8,918 nucleotides of DNA from Chthoniobacter sp. (GTDB lineage Bacteria; Verrucomicrobiota; Verrucomicrobiia; Chthoniobacterales; Chthoniobacteraceae), in assembly GCA_025352865.1 (NCBI GenBank), contig JANXSB010000173.1, forward strand, positions 1-8,918. Direction: 5' to 3'. Positions 1 through 7,627 of this stretch are shown here, piece after piece. Numbering within the stretch: position 1 is the first letter of the stretch; the number at the start of each line of letters is the position of its first letter. Position numbers and translations under genes: made by a program. The notes beneath the pieces were generated by a model that was not told the origin of the DNA, did not search any database, and worked only from the letters and a program-made list of their open reading frames with translations.

Positions 1-2793
1 CACGCTGAGCGCCGGGAGCCCGGCCCAGGTTAGCGTCACGTTTTGCTGCGCGGCACTGGTGGGCACAGCGACGGATGCCATTTCTCCCGCCTGGAAAACG
101 CCATCGAGGTTGAAGTCGATCCACCCGAACAGCGTGAGCGCCGCGCCGGAGTTATTGAAGACGGACACGACTGCCGAGTAAGTGGCGTCGCCGACGTTGA
201 GGACCGGCAGGGTGACGAGGCCGTCTTCGTCGTTCGAGGTGAGCGAATCGTCGCCCGTCGCGCCGACGCCATTTTGCGCCACGGCTTCGGCATCGACCGT
301 CGCGCCGATGCGGATCGTCGAGGAGACAGCTTCCGCCGCGGGCGTCGCGGGGGAGCCTTCATAACTCACGGGCGCATCGCCGTGGTCAAAGATGTTGATG
401 TTAAAAGCGAAGATCACATGCACGTCGTTCGACGCCGTAGTGGGGTTGGACTTGACCGTGTCTTTGCCGGGAGGAGTGCCAATGATGGCCACTGGGAGAT
501 TCGAGTGGACGGTCGTGGCGAGATAGGTGAGCCCGGTGGCCTGGCTGTAAACGACATGGCCCTGGCCGATGAGGTCGCCCGTCTGGCCGAGGTAGTCGTT
601 GTTCGCGCCGCCGATGTAAGTGGCGTAATCCTTGGTCTTGAGATCGCCGGTGAAAGTCGCCACGAAAATGTCCAGACCGCCGCCCGCCACGCCTTGATAG
701 TAATTGCTCGCGGGCGTGGTGTTCAGCACCGGGAAAGCGCCATTGGTCGTGCCGAAGACGAGCACGCGGTCGGCTCGGATGTCGTAGGCAATGCCGCCGA
801 TGTTATCCTCAGTCGTGCCACCCAGATAGGTGCTCTGGAAGCCAAGGCCCAGGCTGCCATTGAGCGGGATGCGCGAAACAAAGGCGTCGAACAAGCCGCC
901 ACCATTGGCCGCCTGCCCGCCGCCCGCAGTGCCGGGCAGATCCACCGAAGCGGTATTGCCACCCACGTAGAAGTAAGTGTCGGTCGCCGTAATCAGCGCG
1001 GTCGTTGTGTTCGTGGCAATGGTGCCTTCATTGCCGCTGCCACCGAGATAGGAAAAGACGTTGAACGCCGCGGGCTTCGCGGCCTGCTCAGTCAGCACCC
1101 CGACGAGCAACTCAGTGGTGCCCACCGCGCCGAGCGTCGAGTCGATCGCATTCACGAGCAGCGGATAGTTCGCCCCGACCAAAGTCGTCGTGGCAAAGAC
1201 CAGCTTGGTCTTATCCGGCGTCAGCGCGATGGAGGTGAAGTATTCGTCGCTGTTTCCGCCCACGTAGGTCGCCCACGTCGCCGCCGGCGCGGTGGTCGCG
1301 CTGCCGTAGCGGATGATGATCCCCTCGAGACCGAGCGGGCCGCCGGCATAGACATCATCCAGCCCCGAGCCCGCGGGAATCAGGGCCGCATTCGCCGCCG
1401 CCACCCGTCCGCTGGCGTAAAAGACATTGTTATCCACGACCGCCACGCTGTTCAGCGAATCCATGACCACGGGGATGCCGGAAAAAGAGCGCGTCGCGAG
1501 GTCGGCGGAGTAGATATTGATCAGCCCGCCATTGAACGCCGCAAGCACCCGCCCGTCCGGGAAAAACTCAAGGTCCGCCGGCGTGTCATTGCCGCCGCCA
1601 TTAAGCTTCTGGTTGGTCACGCCCGTGTCGGCATTCGTGATTCCCGTACCCGTCCACGCCGTGATGTTCATGCCCGCTGTGTCAAAGCGGTAGATGTAAG
1701 CCTGCTTCGCCGCAGTACCCTCGGCGAATCCCGCATTCACCTGCATGTAGTTATTGATCGCGCCCGATGCGCCGTAGTTCGCGCTGGTGATGATCTCCTT
1801 CACCCACCCAAACGCATAGACGCCATTCGCATTCGCATTGATCGCAAACAGGTAGGAGTCAAAGCCTGTCGCCGAGACGTCGTTGAGGTCGAAGTAAGTG
1901 GACCACGCCACATTCGGATCGATGACCAGCGGCGCGTCCGCCACGATGTTACCCGACAGTTGGTAACGAATTTCGCCGGCGTTGTCGCCCGCGACCATCT
2001 TTGCATCCACGACCTGTTTCTGGCCGTCGATGAGCTGATAGGACTCCGGAATTTTCAGCGTCAAATCCTGGTAACGCAGATTGATCGTCGCCGATCCATC
2101 GGGATTGAAAGTCAGCCCGTCCTGCCCGCTGACCGCGATGCGAATCTGCGAGGCGTCTTTCGCCTGACCCACAATCCAGTCGAATTCGAGCACGCCGTTT
2201 TGCGCCGAGTAAAGGCGCAGATCGACGCCGGAGTACACATTGCGCAGCGTCAGTTCGTTGAAAATGTCCGGCTGCAATGAGCTGCCGTTCGTCTGCTGAT
2301 AGCCACCCGTCACCGCGGTCTGCCCGCCGGGCACGATGTTCCAGTTTCCCGCCGAGCCCGTGAAGCTGATGTCCACCGCCTGCACGCCCACCGCGCCGGT
2401 CGCGGCATCCATTTGGTTCGAGATGATGCGGAGATGATCCGAATAAACGAGCATCGCGCCAAACGTCGTGCGAAAGCCGTACTGCACGCCTTCGGGATAT
2501 TGGCCGACGTTTTTCTCAAACCAAATCTGGCTCGTCGAATCGCGCACGATGGATTGGATCGCCGCGCGCTGTGCGTCCGTAAGTTGGGCGGCGTCTGTGG
2601 CCGGCGCAGGCGTGGCCGCAGCCTGCGCCGGATCGGGCGCGGTCGGCGTGGGTGCGGGTGCGGCGGCACTCACAGCCACCGGAGGAGCAGCGGCGGCGGC
2701 CTTTTTCGGATCGGCTGCGGGATCCACCGGCACGCTGGCACTGCACAGGATGCGGTCTTCAAATGTTTCGAGCAGAAGTGGGCGACGGGACAT
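1..2793 (-). CDS. Large surface protein: LEPR-XLL-like N-terminus, DUF7948, SBBP-type beta-propeller repeats, GEVED domain (3' end outside window)
   Basis: An uninterrupted reading frame of 931 codons runs from ATG at 2793 off the left edge, so the C-terminus is missing. I read every codon and found no stop. Residues 1-20 (MSRRPLLLETFEDRILCSAS) resemble the LEPR-XLL / LEDR-type N-terminal motif of large exported proteins in PVC bacteria and proteobacteria. A conventional Sec signal peptide is not apparent. Residues 21-75 are an Ala/Pro-rich linker. Residues about 92-295 match the DUF7948 family seen before SBBP repeats, with FEKNVGQ at 92, LEFDWIVG near 202 and LVIDPNVAWSTYF near 289-301. SBBP-like blades follow, marked by TYVGG (509), SYLGGSGNE (581), STYLGGTTEDN (654) and TYIGGANNDY (724). 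From about 803 the DHGDAPVSY, VDAEA, NDEDG and GWIDFNLDGVFQAGE signatures indicate a GEVED domain. The role is probably a secreted or cell-surface protein; adhesion is possible but unproven. It is transcribed divergently from the TolC/SecA-like/adaptor genes. No clear Shine-Dalgarno precedes the ATG. Confidence 0.9.
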   Translation of the reverse strand, partial: MSRRPLLLETFEDRILCSASVPVDPAADPKKAAAAAPPVAVSAAAPAPTPTAPDPAQAAATPAPATDAAQLTDAQRAAIQSIVRDSTSQIWFEKNVGQYPEGVQYGFRTTFGAMLVYSDHLRIISNQMDAATGAVGVQAVDISFTGSAGNWNIVPGGQTAVTGGYQQTNGSSLQPDIFNELTLRNVYSGVDLRLYSAQNGVLEFDWIVGQAKDASQIRIAVSGQDGLTFNPDGSATINLRYQDLTLKIPESYQLIDGQKQVVDAKMVAGDNAGEIRYQLSGNIVADAPLVIDPNVAWSTYFDLNDVSATGFDSYLFAINANANGVYAFGWVKEIITSANYGASGAINNYMQVNAGFAEGTAAKQAYIYRFDTAGMNITAWTGTGITNADTGVTNQKLNGGGNDTPADLEFFPDGRVLAAFNGGLINIYSADLATRSFSGIPVVMDSLNSVAVVDNNVFYASGRVAAANAALIPAGSGLDDVYAGGPLGLEGIIIRYGSATTAPAATWATYVGGNSDEYFTSIALTPDKTKLVFATTTLVGANYPLLVNAIDSTLGAVGTTELLVGVLTEQAAKPAAFNVFSYLGGSGNEGTIATNTTTALITATDTYFYVGGNTASVDLPGTAGGGQAANGGGLFDAFVSRIPLNGSLGLGFQSTYLGGTTEDNIGGIAYDIRADRVLVFGTTNGAFPVLNTTPASNYYQGVAGGGLDIFVATFTGDLKTKDYATYIGGANNDYLGQTGDLIGQGHVVYSQATGLTYLATTVHSNLPVAIIGTPPGKDTVKSNPTTASNDVHVIFAFNINIFDHGDAPVSYEGSPATPAAEAVSSTIRIGATVDAEAVAQNGVGATGDDSLTSNDEDGLVTLPVLNVGDATYSAVVSVFNNSGAALTLFGWIDFNLDGVFQAGEMASVAVPTSAAQQNVTLTWAGLPALSV

Positions 2794-3011
2794 GGATGCT
2801 GAAGTTACGGATTGAGCGGTGCGCCACCGGGAGGGGTTCCGGTTTCGCACGTTTGGGAAAACTCCTAAGCAGGAAGCCCGCCGCGACTTTCAACGAACTG
2901 CTCTCACGCTAAATTTTTTAGGGCGTTCGGCGGCTCAGCTCCGGCTGTCGCGAATGGTGGCACGGCACCTGCAAGTCTCATTTTCGCTTTTTGCCCAAAA
3001 GCCCCTGCTCC
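2794..3011. promoter_or_regulatory. Divergent intergenic region between the surface-protein gene and the TolC-family gene
   Basis: These 218 bp separate two divergently transcribed genes and must contain promoter information for at least one of them. No strong sigma-70 consensus is visible. The only AT-rich patch is at about 2909-2920, where TAAATT (2910-2915) lies 18 bp after a CTTTCA (2886-2891); this is a weak candidate -10/-35 pair for the plus strand. Short open frames here have no recognisable protein features. Neither flanking start codon has a convincing Shine-Dalgarno sequence. No operator palindrome or riboswitch was recognised. Confidence 0.4.
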
Positions 3012-4811
3012 ATGAAAACCCGCCACTCATTCCAAAATACGCCCATCCTCCTCGGGCTCTGCCTCGCCGCATTCACGCCGCTCTTCGCCGACGACGGACC
3101 CGCTGCGCTCATCCCGAACAGCACCGAGCAGACGATTCTCGACGACTATAAGATGGAAGCCGCGCGCTTCGGACATGGCGTGAAAAGTTTCGGCAAAACC
3201 ACCGACGCCAGCATCCCCGCGGACTTTGCGCCGTGGTGGATTCGCGGTCAGAAAAACTCCATCGGCGACCGCAAGGGTAAGCCCATCACGATCGAGGATC
3301 TCTATGTGCGTGCGATCCGCTATTCCACGCAGATCCGCGTCTTCGGCGATCTCCCGCTCATCCGCGAGACGGGCATCCAGGAGGCGAAGGGCGCGTTCGA
3401 CACGAACACTTTTCTCCAGGGGAAATTCGACCACCTCAACGATCCCGTCGGCGACACGCTCACCACCGGCGGCGCCTCCCGGCTGCGGCAGGACGAGTGG
3501 TCTTTCGAGGCCGGCGTTAAAAAGAAATTCGTCGCCGGCACCGAGGTTTCGCTTTCGCAAAACCTCTCCCAGACCGCGAACAACTCGATCTACTTCACGC
3601 CCAACGCGCAGTCGAAAGGCCAGCTCACGCTTTCCATCGTGCAGCCGCTCTTCAAAGGCGCGGGCGTTGAATACAACCGCAGCATCATGCGCATCGCGCG
3701 GCTCGATTCCGACATCGCCATGCGCGAGTTCATCCGCCAAAGCGAATCGCATCTCCTCGAAGTCACCCGCACCTATTGGGCGCTCTACGCCGCGCGTGTG
3801 ACGTATCTGCAAAAGGCGCGGCTCGTGGATGAAACGGCCCGCGTGACCGATGAACTCAAGGCCCGGCAGAAAGTGGACGCGCAGCAGTCGCAGCTCTTCC
3901 GCGCCGAATCCGCGCTCGCCTCGCGCCGCTCCGATCTCGTCCGCAGCGAAGCCGCCGTGCGCAACGCGCAGGACCGACTCAAGGCGCTGACCAGCGACCC
4001 GAACCTCATGGATTCGCCAAACGTCGAACTCATCCCCGGCGACCGCCTGATCCTTGATGCTTCATCCGTCGATCCGCAGGCCGCGGCCAGCGTCGCTCTG
4101 GAAAACCGCCCCGAAATCAACCAGGCGTTTCTCCAGCTCCGCGCCGCCACCATCCGCGAAAAAATGACGCGCAACGAACTCCTGCCCGAGCTAAACCTCG
4201 TGCTCTCGGGCTCGCTCGGCGGCCTCTCCGGCGGCGATTTTGCCGACGGCTACGGCAAGCAGTACAACACCGGTGGCCCCGGCTACGGCGCGGGAATCGT
4301 CTTCAGCTTTCCGCTCGAAAACAACATCGCCCGCGCCCGCCTCGAACGCCGCCGCCTCGAACTCCGCCAGCAGCTCGACCAGCTCAAAACGACTATCGAC
4401 ACCGTCCTGCTCGAGGTGCAAATCAGCGCCCGCGAAGTCGCCACCGCGCACCGCGAGACGCAGGCGAAATACGCCGCCGTCAAAGCCTTCACCTCCGACG
4501 TGGATTCGCTCCTCGCCCGCCGCGCGCTCCAGACCGCATCGCCCGCACCCGGTGCCGACGAGACCTCGCAGACCGCCTTCTACCTCAACAACCTGCTCGA
4601 CTCCCAAGACCGCCGCTCCAACGCCGAGGAGGAATTCATCCGCAGCGCCGCGAACTATCAGATCGCCATCGTCAATCTCGAACGCTCGAAAGGCCGCCTG
4701 CTCAACTACAAGGACATCAGCGTCGTCCGCGACCAGGATTCAAAAAGACTGCCCGAGCTGCACCTCGAAAAAGGCGCGCGCGATGGAAAATCAAACATCG
4801 CCGGCAAGTAG
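3012..4811 (+). CDS. TolC-family outer-membrane efflux/secretion channel protein
   Basis: The predicted protein has 599 residues and would form the trimeric outer-membrane channel of a tripartite export or efflux system. I chose the ATG at 3012 because it directly precedes a classic signal peptide: KTRH at the start, a hydrophobic stretch over residues 11-25, and likely cleavage after LFA (26) before DDG. A TTG 21 nt upstream would only add residues. A lineage-type N-terminal extension (about 27-90, with APWWIRGQ near 73-80) precedes the OEP repeats, which start near PITIEDLYVRAI (91). Family hallmarks include VTRTYWALYAAR near 252-263, ENRPEINQAF with R366, NELLPELNLVLSG near 390, and the second-repeat segment LLDSQDRRSNAEEEF from 528. 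Two TolC_OEP repeats are thus present. At 599 residues it is longer than typical 420-500 residue TolC proteins, mostly because of the N-terminal extension and a C-terminal tail. It is the first gene of a probable operon, and its stop overlaps the start of the next gene. The substrate cannot be read from the sequence. Confidence 0.93.
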   Translation: MKTRHSFQNTPILLGLCLAAFTPLFADDGPAALIPNSTEQTILDDYKMEAARFGHGVKSFGKTTDASIPADFAPWWIRGQKNSIGDRKGKPITIEDLYVRAIRYSTQIRVFGDLPLIRETGIQEAKGAFDTNTFLQGKFDHLNDPVGDTLTTGGASRLRQDEWSFEAGVKKKFVAGTEVSLSQNLSQTANNSIYFTPNAQSKGQLTLSIVQPLFKGAGVEYNRSIMRIARLDSDIAMREFIRQSESHLLEVTRTYWALYAARVTYLQKARLVDETARVTDELKARQKVDAQQSQLFRAESALASRRSDLVRSEAAVRNAQDRLKALTSDPNLMDSPNVELIPGDRLILDASSVDPQAAASVALENRPEINQAFLQLRAATIREKMTRNELLPELNLVLSGSLGGLSGGDFADGYGKQYNTGGPGYGAGIVFSFPLENNIARARLERRRLELRQQLDQLKTTIDTVLLEVQISAREVATAHRETQAKYAAVKAFTSDVDSLLARRALQTASPAPGADETSQTAFYLNNLLDSQDRRSNAEEEFIRSAANYQIAIVNLERSKGRLLNYKDISVVRDQDSKRLPELHLEKGARDGKSNIAGK

Positions 4812-6765
4812 CGCGGAGCGCGAACTCCGGGGAGCGCGAGCCTCCGGCTCGCTGGTAGCGGCATCCTGCCACGACGAACTTCTCCTCGCGTCCGCACCTG
4901 CAAACCGCGTTTCCAAAAGTCCGTTTTCTCCGCGCGCTCTCACGCACCGCATCTTTTCCGAATCCCCGCTCGACGCCTCCAAACGCCGCCTCGCGGAACT
5001 GCGCGACCTCTCCGACACCCGTCTGCGCGAACACGCCGACGCCCTCCGCGCACAACCCTCGCACCTCGCCGCCGTCGCGCTCATCGCCGAAGCCGTCCGC
5101 CGCACGCGCGGGCTTTCCCCATACGATGTCCAGCTCCACGCCGGCCTCACGCTCGCCGGCGGACAGCTCGCCGAAATGGCCACCGGCGAAGGCAAAACCC
5201 TCGTCGCCCTGCTCCCCGCATTTTGTTTCGCGCTCCACGGCCACGGCGCGCACGTCGCCACGGTCAACAGCTACCTCGCCGCGCGCGACTGCGAATTCGC
5301 GCGCCCCGCTTTCGCGCTCCTCGGCATGAGCACCGGCCTGCTCGCCGAGCGCACCTCGCCGCACGAAAAGCGCGCGGCCTACGCGTGCGACGTGACCTAC
5401 GGCGTCGGCACCGAGTTTGGCTTCGACTACCTGCGCGACCAGGTCGCCATCCGCGACGCCAACGCGCGGCACGGCGCGCAGCTTTTCCACCACGTCCTGC
5501 TCCGGCGCTCCGCGCCAAAAGCTGACACCGTGCAGCGCGGCCACGCCTTCGCCGTCATCGATGAAGCCGACAGCGTGCTCATCGACGAAGCCTGTTCCCC
5601 GCTCATCATCGCCACCGGCGCGAAAGCCCCGAGCGCCACGCCGCAGGTCTATCGCCTCGCCGACCACATCGCCGCGCAACTCCGCGCGGGTGAAGATTTC
5701 ACACACGAATCCCGCGCGAAACCACTCGCCCTCACGCCCGCCAGCGAGCGTCGCGCGCTCGGCCTGCTCACCGACGACGCCCTCCCGCACCTGCGCCGGC
5801 TGTGGTCGCACTACATCGAAGCCGCCCTCCGCGCGCGGCTCCGGTACAAGCGCGATGTGCATTACGTGGTGCGCGACGACGAGGTCGTCATCGTCGATGA
5901 ATTCACCGGCCGCCTCTGCCCCGACCGCACCTGGCGCGAAGGCATGCACCAGGCCGTCGAGGCCGCCGCGGGCGTGACCATCACCGAGGAAAATTCCTCC
6001 GAAGCCACGATCTCGCGCCCCGCCTATTTCCGCCTCTACCGCACCGTCTGCGGCATGACCGGCACCGCCCGCGAAGCCGCCTCCGAACTGCGCCAGAGCT
6101 ACGGCCTGCGCACCGCCATCGTCCCGCTGCACCGTCCCTCGCGGCGCGAGATTTTCCCCGACCGCATCTTCCGCACGCGCGACGCCAAGCTCGCCGCCGT
6201 CGCCGCCGAAGTCGCGCGCCACCACGCGCAAAACCAGCCCGTGCTCATCGGCACACGCACCATCGAGAACAGCGAGGCGCTCGTCGAAAAACTTCTGCCG
6301 TTCGGATTTCCCTTCCGTCTCCTCAACGCCAAACAGGACGCCGAGGAAGCCACGATCATCGAGCAGGCCGGCGAGCCCGGCATCGTCACCATCGCGACGA
6401 ACATGGCAGGGCGCGGCGCACACATTCCCGTGCCCGAGGAAAGCCAGCGCCTCGGCGGCCTCCACGTCATCGGCCTCGAGCGCCACGAATCCAGCCGCAT
6501 CGACCGCCAGCTCATCGGCCGCACCGCCCGCCAGGGCCAGCCCGGCAGCGCCCAGTTTTTCCTCTCGCTCGAAGACGACCTCCTCCAGCGCCACGCCCCC
6601 GCCCTCGCCGCGCGGCTCGCGCAAAATGCCAGCGACGAACTCCCCGCCAGCACCGCCGCCCATTTCCTCCGCACCCAGCGCAAAGTCGAAACCGCCGACC
6701 GAGAACAGCGCCGCCAGCTCGCGAAATACGACCACTGGCTCGACGAACTCAAACAAGCCCTGTGA
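4783..6765 (+). CDS. Shortened SecA-like translocase ATPase lacking the wing and C-terminal zinc region
   Basis: This 660-residue protein is clearly of the SecA family. Visible elements in order are: the Q-like segment YDVQLHAGLTLAGGQLAEM (114-132), Walker A TGEGKT (134-139), YGVGTEFGFDYLRD (206-219), Walker B VIDEADSVLIDEA (258-270), a somewhat short preprotein-crosslinking region (about 280-365), VIVDEFTGR (369-377), CGMTGTA (423-429), QPVLIGTRTIENSE (485-498), VTIATNMAGRG (535-545), GGLHVIGLERHES (558-570) and IGRTARQGQPG (578-588). The protein stops shortly after QRKVE (632-636), the start of the helical scaffold. Most of the scaffold, the wing and the zinc-binding C-tail of housekeeping SecA (about 850-900 residues) are absent. 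ATG 4783 is the only conventional start before the ATPase core. It overlaps the TolC gene by 29 nt and has AAGG 8 nt upstream (4771-4774), suggesting translational coupling. The likely role is an ATP-driven motor for protein export dedicated to the neighbouring channel and adaptors. That specialisation is inferred, and it is unlikely to be the housekeeping SecA. Confidence 0.93.
   Translation: MENQTSPASSAERELRGARASGSLVAASCHDELLLASAPANRVSKSPFSPRALTHRIFSESPLDASKRRLAELRDLSDTRLREHADALRAQPSHLAAVALIAEAVRRTRGLSPYDVQLHAGLTLAGGQLAEMATGEGKTLVALLPAFCFALHGHGAHVATVNSYLAARDCEFARPAFALLGMSTGLLAERTSPHEKRAAYACDVTYGVGTEFGFDYLRDQVAIRDANARHGAQLFHHVLLRRSAPKADTVQRGHAFAVIDEADSVLIDEACSPLIIATGAKAPSATPQVYRLADHIAAQLRAGEDFTHESRAKPLALTPASERRALGLLTDDALPHLRRLWSHYIEAALRARLRYKRDVHYVVRDDEVVIVDEFTGRLCPDRTWREGMHQAVEAAAGVTITEENSSEATISRPAYFRLYRTVCGMTGTAREAASELRQSYGLRTAIVPLHRPSRREIFPDRIFRTRDAKLAAVAAEVARHHAQNQPVLIGTRTIENSEALVEKLLPFGFPFRLLNAKQDAEEATIIEQAGEPGIVTIATNMAGRGAHIPVPEESQRLGGLHVIGLERHESSRIDRQLIGRTARQGQPGSAQFFLSLEDDLLQRHAPALAARLAQNASDELPASTAAHFLRTQRKVETADREQRRQLAKYDHWLDELKQAL
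4836..4852. repeat. Small perfect hairpin GCGAGCC-TCC-GGCTCGC near the start of the SecA-like gene
   Basis: A 7-bp perfect stem with a 3-nt loop lies 24 nt after the TolC stop codon, inside the N-terminal codons of the SecA-like gene (residues about 18-24, GARASGS). The motif resembles short GC-rich palindromic repeats that I recall as dispersed in verrucomicrobial genomes, but this window contains only one copy. There is no following T-tract, so it is not an intrinsic terminator. Confidence 0.5.
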
Positions 6766-6767
6766 GA

Positions 6768-6920
6768 AAAATCCGAAATCCGAAGCACGAAATCCGAAAC
6801 AAATTCCAATGAACAGAAATCAGAAAACAACTTTGGCCGCGCGCGCAGGTGACTGCCGTTTTTCCCCATTTCAAACACTTCGAATTTGTTTCGGATTTCG
6901 GATTTCGGATTTCGGATTTT
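6768..6920. repeat. Long imperfect inverted repeat built from GAAATCC units, at the SecA-like/adaptor junction
   Basis: Bases 6768-6784 pair perfectly with 6904-6920 (17 bp). Bases 6788-6806 pair perfectly with 6882-6900 (19 bp). The two stems are separated only by a 3x3 mismatch (6785-6787 against 6901-6903), leaving a loop of about 75 nt (6807-6881). Both arms consist of tandem (G)AAATCCG / CGGATTT units and are far more AT-rich than the surrounding genes. The left arm begins just 2 nt after the SecA-like stop codon. The loop contains the adaptor's ATG (6809), and the right arm encodes adaptor residues about 25-38. This looks like a dispersed intergenic repeat unit rather than a gene. It could form an RNA hairpin between the two genes. 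Confidence 0.85.
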
Positions 6921-7615
6921 CGGCGCGGCTTGCCGTTCTCCTCCTACTCCTAGCCCACACCCGCGCCGACGACTCCCTCGGCTACGTCGAGCCCTACCAC
7001 ATCATCACCCTCTCCGCCGCCGAGCCCGGCGTCATCGCGGAGGTGCTCGTGAAAGAAGGCGACGCCGCGAAGAAGGGCCAGATCCTCGCCAAGCTCGACA
7101 CCGCCACGCTCCAAGCCGAACTCGAAATCGCCCAGGCCGAGGCCAAGCTGCAAGCGACGCGCAAACAGCGCCTCGACGAACTCGCCACCGCCAGCCGCGC
7201 CTCGCCCGAGGAGCTGGAAAAAGCGCGCGCCGACCTCACGATCAAGGACGCCCAAGTGCGGAAAATTCAGGCCATGATCGAAACGCGGCTCCTCCGCAGC
7301 CCCGTCGATGGCTTCGTGAACGAAATCAAACGCGACCCCGGCGAAGCCGTCTCCCTCGCGAACCCGCACGTCCTCACCGTCGTGCAAATCGACAAACTGA
7401 CCGCCAACCTTTTCCTCGCGCCCGCCTGCGCGCTCGCGCTCAAGACCGGCGGCACCGCCACGCTCCTGCTCGACGACCACGAAAAAGTCGCCGCCACCAT
7501 CGAGTTCATCAGCCCCATCACCGATCCGGCCAGCGGCACCGTGCGCGTGAAATTCATGATCGAAAACGCCGCCGGCCACCTCCGCAGCGGCGTCCACTGC
7601 GCCCTCGCGCAGTAG
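6809..7615 (+). CDS. Periplasmic adaptor / membrane-fusion protein (HlyD/RND type), small
   Basis: The predicted product has 268 residues. After a hydrophobic export signal (ARLAVLLLLLAHTRA, residues 39-53, probable cleavage before DDS) it shows a membrane-fusion protein layout. The first half of the lipoyl-like domain contains PGVIAEVLVKEGDAAKKGQILAKLD (73-97). A short alpha-helical hairpin spans about 98-160, and the second lipoyl half is TRLLRSPVDGFV (159-170). A beta-barrel region contains ISPITDPASGTVRVKF (234-249), a classic RND/HlyD adaptor signature. Such proteins bridge an inner-membrane transporter to a TolC channel. ATG 6809 is the only ordinary in-frame start near the signal sequence. 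It gives an odd N-terminus, since residues 25-38 (RICFGFRISDFGFS) are translated from the inverted-repeat arm and residues 1-24 from its loop. The original start may have been replaced by repeat insertion, or a non-standard start may be used. The gene follows the SecA-like gene by 43 nt and converges on the M50-HlyD gene, 12 nt away. Confidence 0.87.
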   Translation: MNRNQKTTLAARAGDCRFSPFQTLRICFGFRISDFGFSARLAVLLLLLAHTRADDSLGYVEPYHIITLSAAEPGVIAEVLVKEGDAAKKGQILAKLDTATLQAELEIAQAEAKLQATRKQRLDELATASRASPEELEKARADLTIKDAQVRKIQAMIETRLLRSPVDGFVNEIKRDPGEAVSLANPHVLTVVQIDKLTANLFLAPACALALKTGGTATLLLDDHEKVAATIEFISPITDPASGTVRVKFMIENAAGHLRSGVHCALAQ

Positions 7616-7627
7616 CGGCGCGCAGCG

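Noticed and set aside
43..2280. 745-codon plus-strand open frame opposite the surface-protein gene
   Set aside because: It has an Arg/Asp/Val-rich composition without any domain. The minus strand in the same interval gives clear DUF7948, SBBP and GEVED signatures, so this is an antisense shadow in GC-rich DNA.
3027..3812. 261-codon minus-strand frame opposite the TolC gene start
   Set aside because: No domain or signal is recognisable, and the plus strand encodes a signal peptide and TolC repeats there. It is a shadow.
4240..4782. Upstream extension of the SecA-like frame to position 4240
   Set aside because: The extra 181 residues are Ser/Thr/Pro/Arg-rich and lie wholly within the TolC coding region in another frame. 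ATG 4783 with AAGG upstream is a better start.
4717..6756. 679-codon minus-strand open frame opposite the SecA-like gene
   Set aside because: It has a low-complexity Gly/Ala/Glu/Val-rich translation and no motifs, and it is complementary to intact SecA motifs. It is a shadow of codon bias.
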